64,000 nucleotides of DNA from Cunninghamia lanceolata (lineage: Eukaryota; Streptophyta; Pinopsida; Cupressales; Cupressaceae), in contig BSBN01001150.1 of the NCBI GenBank assembly GCA_027924645.1, forward strand, positions 496,001-560,000, written 5' to 3'. The translations under genes were made by a program, and so were the position numbers. Under the pieces are notes generated by a model. The model was not told where the DNA came from. It saw only the letters and a list, made by a program, of their open reading frames with translations, and made no database searches. Position 1 is the first letter of the stretch. Every line of letters starts with the position of its first letter. Positions 1 through 12,065 of this stretch are shown here, one piece after another.

Positions 1-916
1 AAGCATTCTATTTTATATATTAATGTACCTTTATGAGTTAAATATCACTTAGCAATTACTAAAAGATTTGTATTACAGTAATTGTAGGTGCAGTGACTAT
101 GTTTAGCTTATAACTTTCGATGTCGTTTAGTCATTATGTGTACTTGCTTTGTTTGGTCTCTGTGTTTAGTTGAGCAATGCAAGCGTGTAGTTATAGGATT
201 TAGTTTCAATTAAAAAAAAAACATAAAATCTTATGCCTTGTACTGAAAGAGCCTCCCAACATTTTACATTAGACAAACCCAAAAAGACACATTTAAAGTT
301 TATTCAGCCTAAACGTGGAATCACGCTTGAAAATATTGCAAATACATATTATTCACATAGTATGTTAATTTTTATTTTACAGGAAATTTCTCCTTCTAAT
401 TCAAAAAATAATTTTATTACATATATGTTCAATTATATCTCACACTCACATATACACTATATTAAAATTAAAAAAAAAACTTAAATTATTTATATATATT
501 AAATGTTTGTGAACACATTTACTAAATTATTTTTCACATTATCTTGACATGAGAAATTGTAAAAACTTAAATCATATATTTTTTTTGAAATTTTCATAAA
601 AAGTAACATTTCAAAGAATTTTATATATTTATATATAATCATAATCTTACACCCACAATACATATAAAATTTGGGATACTTTCAAATATTAAATAACATT
701 CCACCCCCATATATTTTTCCCGATTTTCTTTATTAAAAACTCCACTATGATAAAACATGGTAAAGTATTGTATTCCAAGTGTCCTTTGTTAATTTTAATG
801 TAGCTTGGATAGGTGTTCTAGTTTCAAGTGGTGATTACGCTGGAAACACAACTGGAATATTTTTCTCCATACTTAGAAAATTGATTTCTCGAGAGACTTC
901 TAAATATTAGGGTTTG
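1..916. other. AT-rich intergenic sequence, nothing recognised
   Basis: Very AT-rich sequence with many homopolymer runs. The 83-codon open frame at 233-484 has low-complexity composition and no recognisable motif, so it is not called. No gene, RNA or element end can be supported here. Confidence 0.6.
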
Positions 917-1340
917 TTAGAGTCTAATTAATTCTAGCCATTGATCTAGATTAAATTATGGCCATTGGTTTTCAATGAGAGGATTATAAAAGAGGATCAA
1001 TGGGCATTTGGAGAATACAGATTCGAGAAGTTAAATTTGCAGCAATAGCAAATTGATTTGCAGTGAGAGAAAAGGGTGCAGTGATAGCGTTGGGGAGTAG
1101 CAGTGGAATTGCCGGAGAAGGAAAATATTGCCGGAGCAATTTCAGCAGGAACAATTGAGGGAAGGAAATTTACAGGAAAGAAAATTTCTAGAGCTCTGTC
1201 AGTAAGAGGCAAGCAATTTTGTATCTCTTGATTTTCTGCAGTCGAATAAAATTCTTATCTGCTGACTGGTTTTCCCTTCAGGGTTTTTCAGGGACAATTT
1301 GTCCAAAATATTGTGTTCATTTTATTTTTCTGTTTCGTGA
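917..1340 (+). mobile_element. LTR-like fragment (possible copia-type solo LTR)
   Basis: The stretch has the order of signals expected in a plant LTR. A TG start (TGTTAGAGTC) at about 917 is followed by a TATA box (TATAAAAG) near 985, a transcribed leader rich in GA, and an AATAAAA polyadenylation signal near 1,245. The T/G-rich TGGTTTTCCCTTCAGG that follows resembles the U5 end of Ty1/copia LTRs. No partner LTR, PBS or coding domain is visible, so it may be a solo LTR or the 5' region of a lost gene. The right boundary is uncertain. Confidence 0.3.
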
Positions 1341-1625
1341 TTTTCCGTGAAGTTGCAGTTGTGTTATTATTTAATATTGCTGTAAATTAATTAATTTTTC
1401 GGCAGCCAAATAATATACATAAGATAGGAAATTAATAATCAGTAGCTGCAATAGATTTTTCACACCCTCTTCACCACTGTCTCTTACTTATCCTACTAAT
1501 GTTATGCTCTTGAATTATACTAGCTTGTTGGTATTGTACGTTTCTGTTCTGCTCCTACATTTATATTATCAGTGAGCACTGTGGTTAAAATTCTTTGCTC
1601 ATTTTAAAGGTGTTAATTTATCCAG

Positions 1626-1791
1626 ATTTATAGAATCAAAACCTGCATATTCAGCTTTCCGTGAGGCCAGTTTTGGCCATGCTATGCTGGAGATTAAGAA
1701 CCGCACCCATGCCTACTATTACTGGAATCGCAACCAGGATGGAACATCTGTGGCAGCAGATTCAGTTTGGTTCTACAACCAGTGCTGGTAA
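1626..1791 (+). pseudogene. Purple acid phosphatase, last-exon remnant
   Basis: The frame starting at 1,627 encodes about 54 residues that match the C-terminal end of plant purple acid phosphatases: [20 protein letters not shown], then [13 protein letters not shown] and [10 protein letters not shown]. These enzymes are secreted or vacuolar dinuclear-metal phosphomonoesterases. This segment is the final part of the catalytic domain and includes the conserved Ala-Ser-Phe-Gly-His region. A splice acceptor (ATCCAG) directly precedes the match, so this is a single terminal exon. The frame ends with TAA straight after the conserved Trp, without the short tail seen in family members. None of the upstream metal-binding exons is recognisable in the window. 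The exon frame is intact, but the gene is only a fragment. Confidence 0.75.
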
Positions 1792-1923
1792 GTGCATGCA
1801 GATTACAGCGGCTTTTAAAAAAAATTAGCAGTTGTATGGGGCTCAACATAACTTCACTAAATGCACACATTTTTTATAAGATACATTTGCTTATATTAAT
1901 AGCATTGTTTTTTTGTGTGGATG

Positions 1924-2068
1924 AACAATTTATTTAAATATCATCCATTTCAACAGTCAAACAATCAGTTGTGAATTTACACCTTGTCTATATTAAAAAG
2001 TGGTAAATATTTGTCATATTTTTATTATTGACATTTGACCATTGAAGTGGATGATATTTAAGAACAAC
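1924..2068. repeat. Foldback (inverted) copy of a dispersed repeat
   Basis: The arm at about 1,924-1,961 is the reverse complement, with a few mismatches, of the arm at about 2,034-2,068. The core TTTGACCATTGAAGTGGATG and the following ATATTTAA also occur in the 133-bp tandem array at 9.5-10.9 kb. The same repeat family is therefore present here as a hairpin, 130 bp downstream of the phosphatase exon. Confidence 0.6.
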
Positions 2069-2079
2069 GACCATCCTGC

Positions 2080-4080
2080 AAAGATTATAGATGATGGGAT
2101 TAGACAGTTTTTCTTTATTGGGATTGGAATCATGAAGAGTTGCACTAGCATTTTTACTCCCAACTAACAGTATAATATTTCTAGGTGGAATAAATCCCAA
2201 ATGGCTCAAACAAGCAGAATGAAGAAAGGTTGCAAAAGGACGTCCCTGCCTCGTCACCAGAGAAAACCATCCATACGATTGGATATTCTTTAAAAGATCT
2301 GGAGTACCTGGGTTACTTGAGGGTGTGCTGTAAGCATGCAAGAATATGCACTTTAACATTCATGGTGTGTAAACTTGAATATACTGATTTTATTTCATGG
2401 TGCGTAAACTCGAATATACTGATTTTATTTACTATATGTATTATTCTAGTTTTCAATTGAATTGAAAAAAAGGAATGGAAACATCATTATTAATTATTAA
2501 TAATGAAGGTAATAAGCGCTTTTTTTTATTAATTACATTGTATGTTTAAATAATGCAGGCATAAATATTGTAAAAACTAAACTATGTTGTTTACGTCAAA
2601 ATATATAAATAGTATTAATGTTAATCTGGGATCTTTAACAAATGTAATATGCAAATGTTTATTAAATATTGTATTTTGTCAAATGAGCTTATGGGAAACT
2701 AACTCCCAACAACTAACACAAAACTAGGTAAACATTTTAATACTGACACTAAGTTACTAAGGTGACTTTATTACAAAATGTAAACCTTAATTTTTCATCA
2801 CCCCCCCTTAAAGTTTACATTTAAAAAAAAAAACTACAAAGACTGATTGTAAGAGCCCATTTGAAAATCTGCAGAAGCAACTCCAAATCTTTTCACTCAA
2901 CTAGAATGCCCTAAATTGTTCGTGTTTGTAGATGTTTTAGCTGGCCACCAAATCTCATTAGAATAACCCAAATTGCTCGTGTCTAGGCAAATGTCTTAGC
3001 TTGTCACCAAATCTCCTCAAAACACCCCAAACTCCTCATGTCTAGGCAAATGCCCTAATTGTCTAACAGTACCTGTGAATCGAGATATACATAATTACTA
3101 ACAAGTACACCACTCCTCTTGTGAATCAAGACATACTCAACTATCAACAAAGTAAAAACACCAATTAGCTGTGAATTGAGACATGCAATTATCCATAGCA
3201 ACACTATGCAATACTTTAGTTGTGAATTGAGACATACTCAACTATTCACAAATAATAAATTTGCCAAGTCCCCCTTCCTCTAAGAAGGGACATAAATGTA
3301 GAACTAGTGTTTCTCATGCAAAGTACCAACTCTGAGAGACATTAGCTCAAGATGATAAGATTCTTCCAACCTCTAATGCCTACAACGTCTACTTTGATAT
3401 CTTCAAGCTCTATCTGCTTGATGTTGCATGCGAGACTCTAAAATTTCTATCAAGAGGAGCATGGATGGCCCCATTGACTATCACACAAGTGTATATAAAT
3501 ACCCATATACATAAACTAGGGCTTCAGTTTTGACTAATAGTGCACCCATTTACAATAAATTCAAAAAATATCTCTATACTTTCAAGAAAACAAATCTATA
3601 AATATTTAAAACTTACTTTACCCTTATTTCTTGTAATAACCATCCTCTTTACTACTAAGTTTTTTCCCCCCATTACATGTATCAAGTACTAACTTAATTG
3701 ACCAAGCATCCTCTATATGATTAAGTGCCAACTTCATAGAATTACCAACCATAGTCGTGGCAACAACTCTATGCCACAACTCATATACTCGTGCTAGAGT
3801 AGGTAAGCTCCCAATGTTAGAGTCATCCCTAGACCCAAACCTAAACCACAAGGGTTCATTCCTAATGGCTTTTCCTACATATCCCATCCTAGAAAATCAG
3901 AGGCTCCATAGTTCGTGCACCATTAATAAAGAGGCTTCATCCTCTCCTCTAATAAGAGATCTATGACCTCACTTTTAAATCACAACCATTAGTTGATCTT
4001 ATTCTTCCAATTCAATCCATACATAATAGTTTGATAGCAGTGCATTTCAATCAAATATTAGTTTGATGCCAACATCAATG
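2080..4080. other. Intergenic sequence with short degenerate repeats
   Basis: No gene supported. At 2,880-3,260 the phrases 'CATGTCTAGGCAAATG' and 'TGTGAATTGAGACAT' recur several times with variation, indicating a decayed short-period repeat. Open frames at 3,624-3,887 and 3,757-3,966 overlap on opposite strands, and neither resembles a family I know. Confidence 0.5.
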
Positions 4081-4084
4081 TACA

Positions 4085-4690
4085 AACACACACAAAACTA
4101 CATAGTGACTAGCTCATATATACATCACTTGTTAACACATAGTGATTGGCTCAAGCATACATCACATATACACAATGTGACTAACTCATGCATTCATCAC
4201 ACATACACAGTGTGACTGGCTCGTGCGTACAACACATATACATAATGTGAATAACTGATGCACATGTCACATATACACATTGTGACTAGCTCATGCATAC
4301 ACACATATACACCATGTGTTTAGTTCACACATACATCATATACACACAATGTGGAAAGCTTGTACAGTTGTCACATATACACAATGTGACTAATTCACAC
4401 ATACATCGCATATACACAATGTGAATAGCTTATGTAGGCATCACATATACACAATATGATTAATTCACATACACAATGTGACAAGCTTGTGCATGTGTCA
4501 CATATACACAATGTGACTAATTCACACATACTTCTCATATACATAATGTAAATAGCTCATGTAGGTGTCACATACACACAATGTGACTAATTCACACATA
4601 CATCACATATACACTTGATATGAATAGCTCATGTAGGTGCCATATATACACAATGTGATGGCTCATACCCGCATCACAGATACACATAAT
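4085..4690. repeat. Degenerate minisatellite (ACATATACACAATGTGACT-type)
   Basis: The phrase CACATATACACAATGTGAC recurs about a dozen times, separated by variants of TAGCTCATGCATACAT. The basic unit is about 33-37 bp, often paired into doublets of roughly 65-70 bp. Copies are diverged and no open reading frame crosses the array. Confidence 0.8.
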
Positions 4691-5225
4691 GACCAGCTAG
4701 CAAAAAGGAATGGTTGCAATGTTATTGCAAGCATCTACCCCTTTACCCAGTTCACTAACACATAAGCCCTTAAGTATATCCTAGCTAGAAAATGAATGTC
4801 AGTGCATCTCATGCTACACCATGGGTCCCATTATTTTTCTTGCTTCACTACTAACTATGATGACAAGAAAGCATCCAACACCACTTGTTGTCATCACTGG
4901 CTTTAAGGGTGCAAGTGTAATAATATACAACATAGGAGCCCATTTATACACATGTACATAGTGATTGAATCACACATACATAGTGACCAAATAGTAATAG
5001 GAAGATGATGCATCCTATTACATGCATCTTCCCATTACTTAGTTCACTAACACTTACCCTTTAAGTACATCCCAACCAGAAAAATGAATGCCAATGCATT
5101 TCATGCTACATTGTCGGTCCTGTCCTTTTTTGGGTTCACTGCCAACTGTAATGACACGGAAGCATTATATACTACTACTTGTTGTCATCACTAGCTAAGG
5201 GCACAAGTGTAACAACATACAACAC
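4690..5225. repeat. Diverged tandem duplication of about 250-290 bp
   Basis: The segment from about 4,690 to 4,945 is repeated at about 4,978-5,225. Shared phrases in the same order are AGTTCACTAACAC, TTAAGTA(T/C)ATCC, AAATGAATG(T/C)CA, CATGCTACA and CTTGTTGTCATCACT. Differences are many, so the duplication is old. It directly follows the minisatellite. Confidence 0.65.
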
Positions 5226-5275
5226 ATGAGGCCATTAATAAGATTTCCACAACCTACTGAACTTTTTGAGTCGAT

Positions 5276-5690
5276 GGATCTTGACATCTATTGCCTCCAT
5301 GCCATAGACAAAAGTTGATCCAACCTGGTAAGGCATAGCTCATGGCATTTATCACCTACATGGTACTAGTGAAACTTGGCTAAGCCCTATCATACCATGG
5401 GTAGCTCTTGGCATTAGTCACCTCTATGCTATTGGCGATAGTCAGCTAAACCCTAAGATACAATGGTTAGCTCCTGGCATTTGTCACCTACACAATACCA
5501 GTGACAACTAACTAAACTACTCTTGTATCATAACATGGATAGTTTTTGGCATGCTTTACCTCCATGCTACTGGTGAAAATTGATTCATCATAAGATATGA
5601 TGCATAGCACCTAGCATCTATCATATGCATAGTACTAGTGACAATCAACTATCTGCATCTATATTAGACTCAACTCTGATGTGTGGGGTC
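5276..5690. repeat. Degenerate tandem repeat of about 75 bp
   Basis: Five or so copies contain the ordered phrases TAGCTC(A/T)TGGCAT, TCACCT(A/C)CATG and TACTAGTGA followed by an AACTAA/GCTAA block. The period is about 70-80 bp. The repeat appears noncoding. Confidence 0.6.
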
Positions 5691-5699
5691 ATCTTATAG

Positions 5700-7110
5700 C
5701 TAAGTACACAAAATTAGGTTGTCACAAAGATTCACAAATGTTGGGTAGGTTGACATGGTTACATGCCACACAAGTGATCCATAGAATGATCTTATAGGTC
5801 ATGGAGTCTAAATTACTAGTCACACATAAGTAACACATTGAACCCACATGAGATGGCTTCTATCTGGTCACATATATATAAACCAATACAGGCTCATAAG
5901 GTAATCAAAGTCCATTTGCTTCGTCCAATTGTTACTAAAAAAACATTATTTATTAGACATAAATTATAACCACTATAGTAATATTGGACAATATTCAACT
6001 TCTGAGTACATAACATTTGCATATTAGTAATCATAAATCTTAGCATACAATTATCCCCCAAGCAGATATAAAGGTAAAACAATTTACAATATTTGGTCAT
6101 ACTTATTGTTAGTTGCCCACATTTGGAAAAGATAATAATAAGAAATTCCATCGTAACTCAACCTAGATCCAAGCACATATTTAGAGCAGGTGAATCCTTC
6201 ATAAAGATAAAGTGTTGTTCACTAATAGATCATATGGCTTAATCCAACATCATCTGCAAATGCAAAGTTAGTAGGTTTCCATAACTCATACATAGCCATG
6301 TCATGGCTAAGTTTATCACACCCTTATTTCTTGGAAGAATAGACCTCTCTAGCACCTTGAGGCTAACCAATATCTTTCCATACTTGTCATTGAGCCAAGA
6401 CACCATGCCATGATGTTCAACATACAAAACTCTGATAATTTTAGTTAGACAAGTCGATAGGCACTCTTATACATTCACATTATAGACAAACCATGATGAG
6501 GGTGACTCTAAAAGTTCATCCTAGATTGGAACAAATTGTGGAAGCCAAAAACCACAAACCTTAGAGTAGATAATTGATGATGATGGGGTGCCTTAAATTA
6601 TCAACTCAGTCCTATATAGCGAGGACATATTAATTGGAAAGGTGAGTTTCCAACCATCTAATGCAAAGTTTTAGTCCCAAGACAAAACATATTGAAGAGG
6701 GAATGTCAATCAAGTTTAGGAACACCCCAAACCTTGGAGCTATCCCCTAAACCTCTCCTTTACAGACTTGGATCACAAGGGCATCCTTTGCCCAAGGACT
6801 TCCTATATACTTGCTTCCAAATGGGATCAAAATCCCATGTAGTTCTCACAATAATCTCTCCAAGAACATACACATAGGTTACTATACCAGGATTACCTAA
6901 ACCCTCAAATAACTTTCCTCTTGGAAGGGAAATAAAAGGAATACTATAGGAGGAAAACCATCAAAAGGGTTTAAGACCAAATAGTGAATTAGATCACTAT
7001 TTACCAAAACCCATTCACAAACAAAGCCATAGTTCATAGTTATTTATTAATTAATTGCATACCCAATAAGGTTCCTTTTTATGATTCCCATCAATCTATA
7101 ATGCTTAACA
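5700..7110. other. Intergenic sequence, nothing recognised
   Basis: Open frames here (for example 5,894-6,151 minus and 6,692-6,877 plus) are short, AT-rich and without recognisable motifs. No repeat or element end was identified. Confidence 0.5.
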
Positions 7111-7114
7111 GTAG

Positions 7115-7500
7115 GCGGGGATGTAACGAAGTTAAAGTAGCGGAAACAACTTCTTACGCCAATCTTGAGGAGAGATAATATGCAAAACTTTAAAAAATGG
7201 TCTAACAATTACAGAAATTCCAGAAACACATTCATAATAGAAAATAAACAACATTTGAACACAAAACACTAGATATACGTGGGGAAAACTCTTTCGAGTG
7301 AAAAACCCCACACTCCAAAAGACTGCTCAATGTATTCCAAATCCAACAACAAGATTACATACACTTGCAGAGCAAGCTTATTACATGAGTGTCACCAGTA
7401 AAGAATTCTAGAAGAATTCCGACAGCATTCTGGTAGCATAACAATACTTGCAAGCTCACACACACAAACTACTCTTCAAGCCTTCAATTTATAGACCTCT
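7115..7500 (-). mobile_element. Copia-type LTR fragment (R/U5 part), minus strand
   Basis: Read on the minus strand, a TATA box (TATAAATT) at about 7,487-7,494 is followed by a leader containing AAGCTTGCTCTGCAAGTGTA. Then comes the G/T-rich block GGGTTTTTCACTCGAAAGAG plus TTTTCCCCACGT, which is characteristic of the U5 region of plant Ty1/copia LTRs. No second LTR or pol domain was found, and the U3 boundary above 7,500 was not located. It may be a solo or truncated LTR. Confidence 0.45.
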
Positions 7501-7729
7501 CACAACTAGGAAACCATTATGTGGTTTACAAAACCATTTGTGAAACCTCTCATGAGGTGTAGTGCCCAAGAAAGAAAGATTGTGATCTAAAATTAGGCTC
7601 TCACGTCCAAAGTATTCTCCCCTATTTTTGACCCTTACAGATGTCATAAAAACTGTCATAATGTGCCTAAAAATAGGCCTTCCATAACATACCACTATGT
7701 GGGAATCATTTGACACCTAAATAAACCAA

Positions 7730-8940
7730 TTTTCAAAGCACCGACAATGTGTGACACTTGTGAGAAAATATTAAATACAAAATAAATGCTACGAGAATTA
7801 TGCAAGGTTGAGACACCTCATTTCTCAATAGAGGGAACCCAACTAAGTTCACAATATAGCAAACTTGTACTAAAGAACTTCCACCCAAGGACATCAAGAT
7901 CTCAAGTTTAGACCTCTCCACCATTATGATTTGTAATTTAGAGTAGACATGCTAGAATCCTTCTTCAATGATACACCTTAGATAATTGCCATGTATGAGG
8001 TCAAATTGTCCAAATCAAAGCCACACTTAAAATTTAAGCATAACAGTATAGTCAATATAAAATGAATCGACTCACAACAAAGTATAGGACAATATTCCCA
8101 GCAACAATTAGAATATCATCAGAAAGCAATTATTATGCAAGGCCTCTATATGGCTCCACATGATGCCCTACCATAATATGATCCAATGATATCCATATCA
8201 TAATCATATCATGTTACGACATCCTTCTTGTTTGGAAACACAACATGCATCTATAAGTCCACATGAAAAGTATATGGAATGTTGAAAGACTTACAACAAT
8301 AACTATAAACTTGCTTTTAGCATGAACTTCCTGAGTTGTACCCAAGATAGTGGCAACACTATATATCCATTAGAGCATCATATGAATATATACACTTAGT
8401 AAGAATAAAAATATTCTTAACCTTATAATTTTATTTGCCTTATGGTACAGCTAGTATACACAATAACCCATGATTATGTCCTATTGGATAGGGTTTAATG
8501 AATAATAGTTATAGAGTTAAATAATTAACACCACGTTTAATTTTCCATGCATCACAAACTCATAGCACATCTTTCAAAATCCAACATCATGCGACTAGAA
8601 AGCAACCCAACACAATAATAATATAGATGCAAGGTGTTTGAACCCGATGAATAATCCTTCCAATTTAGTACCCAATATGCCTAAACACTTCTTAGTTTAA
8701 TCGTTTGTTTTTTGAAGGATGGAGACCATAAGGGTGTCAAGCCTCAAGTCAATTAATAATTCACCCTAAATTGAATCCATCACAAGGTTTCCCAAATTCC
8801 AACAACTATAAGTTAGCCTATTAGCTTGGCAACCATGGGTTCCTACACCTCTAACATGTCCAATAATTTTTATTAATGATATAAACAATCTTTTTCCAAA
8901 TTAATACTATCAACTTGGTAAGGACCCCATAGAGAAGTCT
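7730..8940. other. Intergenic sequence, nothing recognised
   Basis: AT-rich sequence without convincing coding potential. Open frames are below 90 codons and show no family resemblance. Confidence 0.5.
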
Positions 8941-8949
8941 AGGATGTAG

Positions 8950-9119
8950 AATATTAAGCCTTGTTGAAGAGGGGAATTTTGAGGGGGGTCTTGAGGAGTA
9001 GAATGAGCGTAGGGATTTTGCGGTGGGGGCGGATCTACCTGAAATTCTTGTTTCGTAATTGGGGAATATATCTTTCTCTTCTTCTGCTCCTCCTCTCACT
9101 CTTGTTATATAGCGATCTT
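8950..9119 (-). pseudogene. Truncated PLAC8-family gene copy (5' part of exon 1)
   Basis: On the minus strand this stretch matches the promoter-proximal part and first-exon ends of the intact PLAC8 gene at 53.7-55.2 kb. Both share the leader GAGGAGCAGAAGAAGAGAAAG, then the residues EFQ-x-D-x-PPPPQNP, then a single repeat unit (STPQDPPQN), and then SPLQQG. The equivalent of the start codon (ATG in the intact gene) is ACG here. After QQG the similarity is lost before the cysteine-rich PLAC8 domain, so no functional protein can be made. The copy carries one unit of the 13-residue repeat where the intact gene has about twenty. It lies directly beside a tRNA-derived SINE. Confidence 0.7.
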
Positions 9120-9310
9120 AATACAGTTTGAGTTGGCCTGTTGGTGTAAAACTTGCCAAAGAGAGGTCACAAGTTCAAATCCTGTAGGGGGTAGGGTATG
9201 TATGCCTCATATTTGAAGTAGTTAGGTGCCTCCTCCATAATGGGAGTATGAGGTAGCCTCATATGTTATAAGCCACCTGCAGACCCAAAAACAGGCTGCC
9301 TGTCCTCCTT
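9120..9310 (+). mobile_element. tRNA-derived SINE, plus strand
   Basis: A box A-like GAGTTGGCCTGTTGGT begins near 9,130 and a box B-like AAGTTCAAATCCTG lies near 9,171. This is the spacing of an internal RNA polymerase III promoter. The same head, ATACAGTTTGAGTTGG onward, recurs on the minus strand at 53,545-53,455, which supports a dispersed SINE family rather than a tRNA gene. The 3' body is T/C-rich and its end is uncertain. No clear target-site duplication was found. Confidence 0.55.
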
Positions 9311-9529
9311 GATGTTTCTCCAATTTTATAAATCAGATATTTGTCCATTGAATTGTTCCCTCATACATACAAAACAATAAATCATATATTTGTCCATTAA
9401 ACTGTTCCCTCAAAACATGCATACAAAATAGTTTGACTTGCTTAAGATATTTAGAGCTTTTGGAAAAAACTGTGTGGCTTTTTTTGCATGAGGATCACAC
9501 TCCGTGATCCATCATCAAGAAGAGAATGA

Positions 9530-10860
9530 AAATCATTACCAATTTTCCATATAGATGAGGTATAAATTTAGTATTGGTTGTTTGATCATTGAAATATATG
9601 ATATTTAAATAGAATGGTTGGGAATGCTATAAACGTTCAATATGTTAAGCTTTCCAAGAAATTCACAAATTGCCAATTTTTGATATGGATGAGTTATAAA
9701 TTTACTATTGATTGTTTGACCATTGAAATAGATGATGTTTAAATAGAATGGTTGCCAATACTGTAAATGTTTAATATGTTAAGCTTTCCAAGAAATTCAC
9801 AAATTGCCAATTTTTGTTATGGATGAGTTATAAATTTACTATTGATTGTTTGACCATTGAAATAGATGATGTTTAAATAGAATGGTTGTCAATACTGTAA
9901 ATGTTCAATGTGTTAAGCTTTCCAAGAAATTTACAAATTGCCAATTTTTGATATGGATGAGGTATAAATTTACTATTGATTGTTTGACCATTGAAATAGA
10001 TGATGTTTAAATAGAATGGTTGCTAATACTATAAAGTTCAATGTGTTAAGCTTTCCAAGAAATTTACAAATTGCCAATTTTTGATATGGATGAGGTATAA
10101 ATTTACTATTGATTGTTTGACCATTGAAATATAGATGATATTTAAATAGAATGGTTGTAAATGTTCCATGTGTTAAGCTTTCCAAGAAATTTACAAATTA
10201 CCAATTTTTGATATGGATGAAGTATAAATTTACTATTAATTGTTTGACCATTGAAATAGATAATATATAAATATAATGATTGCTAATACTGTAAACGTTC
10301 AATGTGTTAAAGTTTTCCAAGAAATTTACAAATTACCAATTTTTGATGTGGATGAGGTATAAATTTACTATTGATTGTTTGACCATTGAAATAGATGATG
10401 TTTAAATAGAATGTTCAATATGTTTTTTTTTTAAGATAATGCACCTGGTAAACTTTTTAACGTGACCGGTGATGCTGGTGCGACACGCCCTCCAGCTCCA
10501 CACAACACTTTTGCCCAGAGCTATAAACCGGTGAGGCCACAACAAGGGGGACCTCATCCCCAAGAAAGAACACTTCAAACCCGCGAACTCGTTGGCCCAG
10601 CAAAGGCGTAATGCCTGTGAGCTCGTTGGCCCAACGAGGGTTTGAACTCTAGTGGCCGCCACTACAACCGAGCGACTTAACCACCGAACCACGCCCTTAT
10701 CGGCAAATGTTCAATATGTTAAGCTTTCCAAAAAATTTACAAATTACCAATTTTTGATATGGATAAAATATAAATATATTATTGATTGTTTAACCATTAA
10801 AATAGACGATATTTAAATAGAATAGTTGTGAATAATATTGAATACTGTAAACGTTTATGA
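9530..10860. repeat. Tandem array of a 133-bp repeat, eight copies, interrupted by a SINE
   Basis: The phrase CCAATTTTTGATATGGATGA recurs, with variants, near 9,540, 9,672, 9,806, 9,938, 10,072, 10,198, 10,334 and 10,745. This gives a period of about 126-136 bp. Each unit also carries TTGACCATTGAAATAGATGA and GTTAAGCTTTCCAAGAAA. The larger gap before the last copy is explained by the SINE at 10,423-10,705. A diverged unit is present at about 59,520-59,570 in similar flanks, and a foldback copy lies at 1.92-2.07 kb. Confidence 0.9.
10423..10705 (-). mobile_element. tRNA-derived SINE inserted in the 133-bp array
   Basis: Read on the minus strand, the element starts with GGGCGTGGTTCGGTGGTTAA (tRNA-like 5' end with box A). 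It has a box B-like GAGTTCAAACCCTCG about 45 bp later and ends in an oligo(A) tail, seen as ten T on the plus strand at 10,423-10,432. It is flanked by a direct repeat AATGTTCAATATG at 10,410-10,422 and 10,706-10,718, a target-site duplication of at least 13 bp. The body is far richer in G+C than the surrounding array. The internal promoter, A tail and duplication together identify a SINE of about 283 bp. Confidence 0.85.
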
Positions 10861-10919
10861 CTTTCCCTCTTGCATTACATTCACGCTGCAGAGAATAGAA
10901 TCAAAGCTGATAATCCCAC

Positions 10920-11900
10920 TTCATTGATGCAGACTTGAAGAAGCTTTGATGTTCCGTACCCAGGGTGATACTTTCCTTCAATTCTTAATAAAGAAAATTT
11001 TCAAAGTATTTTTTTTTCATACATTTGTTTATATGTAAAGATGACCCCTTGATATGTCTTTTGCCAAATAAACAATATTCAATGAAAGAGAGATTTGATT
11101 TGATAATTTTAATTAAAATATTATTATTTATTTAAATATAATTTATGTATATTTTAATATTATTTTTTAAAAGAAAGTTTGTAATATAAAAATAGGTAAG
11201 TTTTTATTTAACTATATTTATTTTTATTAAACTCAAAGGTTTAATGGAAAACAATTGGTGGTTAAAATTAATAGTACGGAGCATTGTTGTTTGGGATGTG
11301 GAAGGTGATGAATAATATATTTGTCATTAATTGTAGTGTCAATATACTTAAATAAACACTCCTTTCCTCAAAGTCTACATATGTTAAGTAACTTTTTTAT
11401 AGTATTCTTCTTTTCTTATAACAATTGTGCTAGATAGTAGTTAATCTTGGTAATCGATGGATTTTACTATTATGTATAATACATATGTTTATTAACATTT
11501 GTCTTATGTTAACACATGCAATATGAATGACATGATCTTGGCCAACTATTAATGTAATGTGGAGTATGTGATCTTGTTGAATTAGATTAACATTTGATTT
11601 TTTTGATATGGATTATGGAGATCTCTCAAAATATTATAATAAGTCAAGAAATATTGGTCATTAAGGAGGTTGAGAAGAATATTATCTTCTAGAAGAATAA
11701 TAGGAGTAGAATATTGTCATTCTATAGGTTGATTGGATGAAAGAGTGGAAGGTGGTCAAAAGAATATGAAAAGATTTCTTGTTCCAAGTGTTGGCATTTG
11801 TTATTTTTTATATACATTGTTCATAGAGTTGTATAATTAGTGGTTTCATTTAATTGTTTGTGTTTACCATGATCATTTTAGCTTCTATGTTAATCCTCAA
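10920..11900. other. AT-rich intergenic sequence, nothing recognised
   Basis: Long A/T stretches with no open frame above 60 codons. No repeat, RNA or coding signal found. Confidence 0.6.
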
Positions 11901-11929
11901 ATTTGAATAGGTAAATTTTGTCACAAAAA

Positions 11930-12065
11930 AATTTCTTGATAGGTAGGGTTGACCGCCAGGCCTTGGGTGAGAGCCAACAAGATTTGAAGTGACCATGTCG
12001 TACATAGTACCATGCATAGTGAGCACTCTTGGTAGGGTATGCACATCACCCCTGCCTTAATGATC
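11930..12065 (-). mobile_element. SINE-like interspersed repeat
   Basis: On the minus strand a compact, relatively G+C-rich unit runs from about 12,060 (GGCAGGGGTGATGTGCATAC) down to a T-rich tail near 11,920. It contains CACTTCAAATCTTG, a weak match to a polymerase III box B. Size and composition fit a short SINE. No second copy or target duplication was found in this window, so this is tentative. Confidence 0.3.

Noticed and set aside
233..484. 83-codon plus frame near the left edge
   Set aside because: Low-complexity AT-rich translation with no motif or supporting context.
9120..9190. tRNA gene
   Set aside because: Box A and box B are present, but no cloverleaf forms and a second diverged copy exists at 53.5 kb, so a SINE is more likely.
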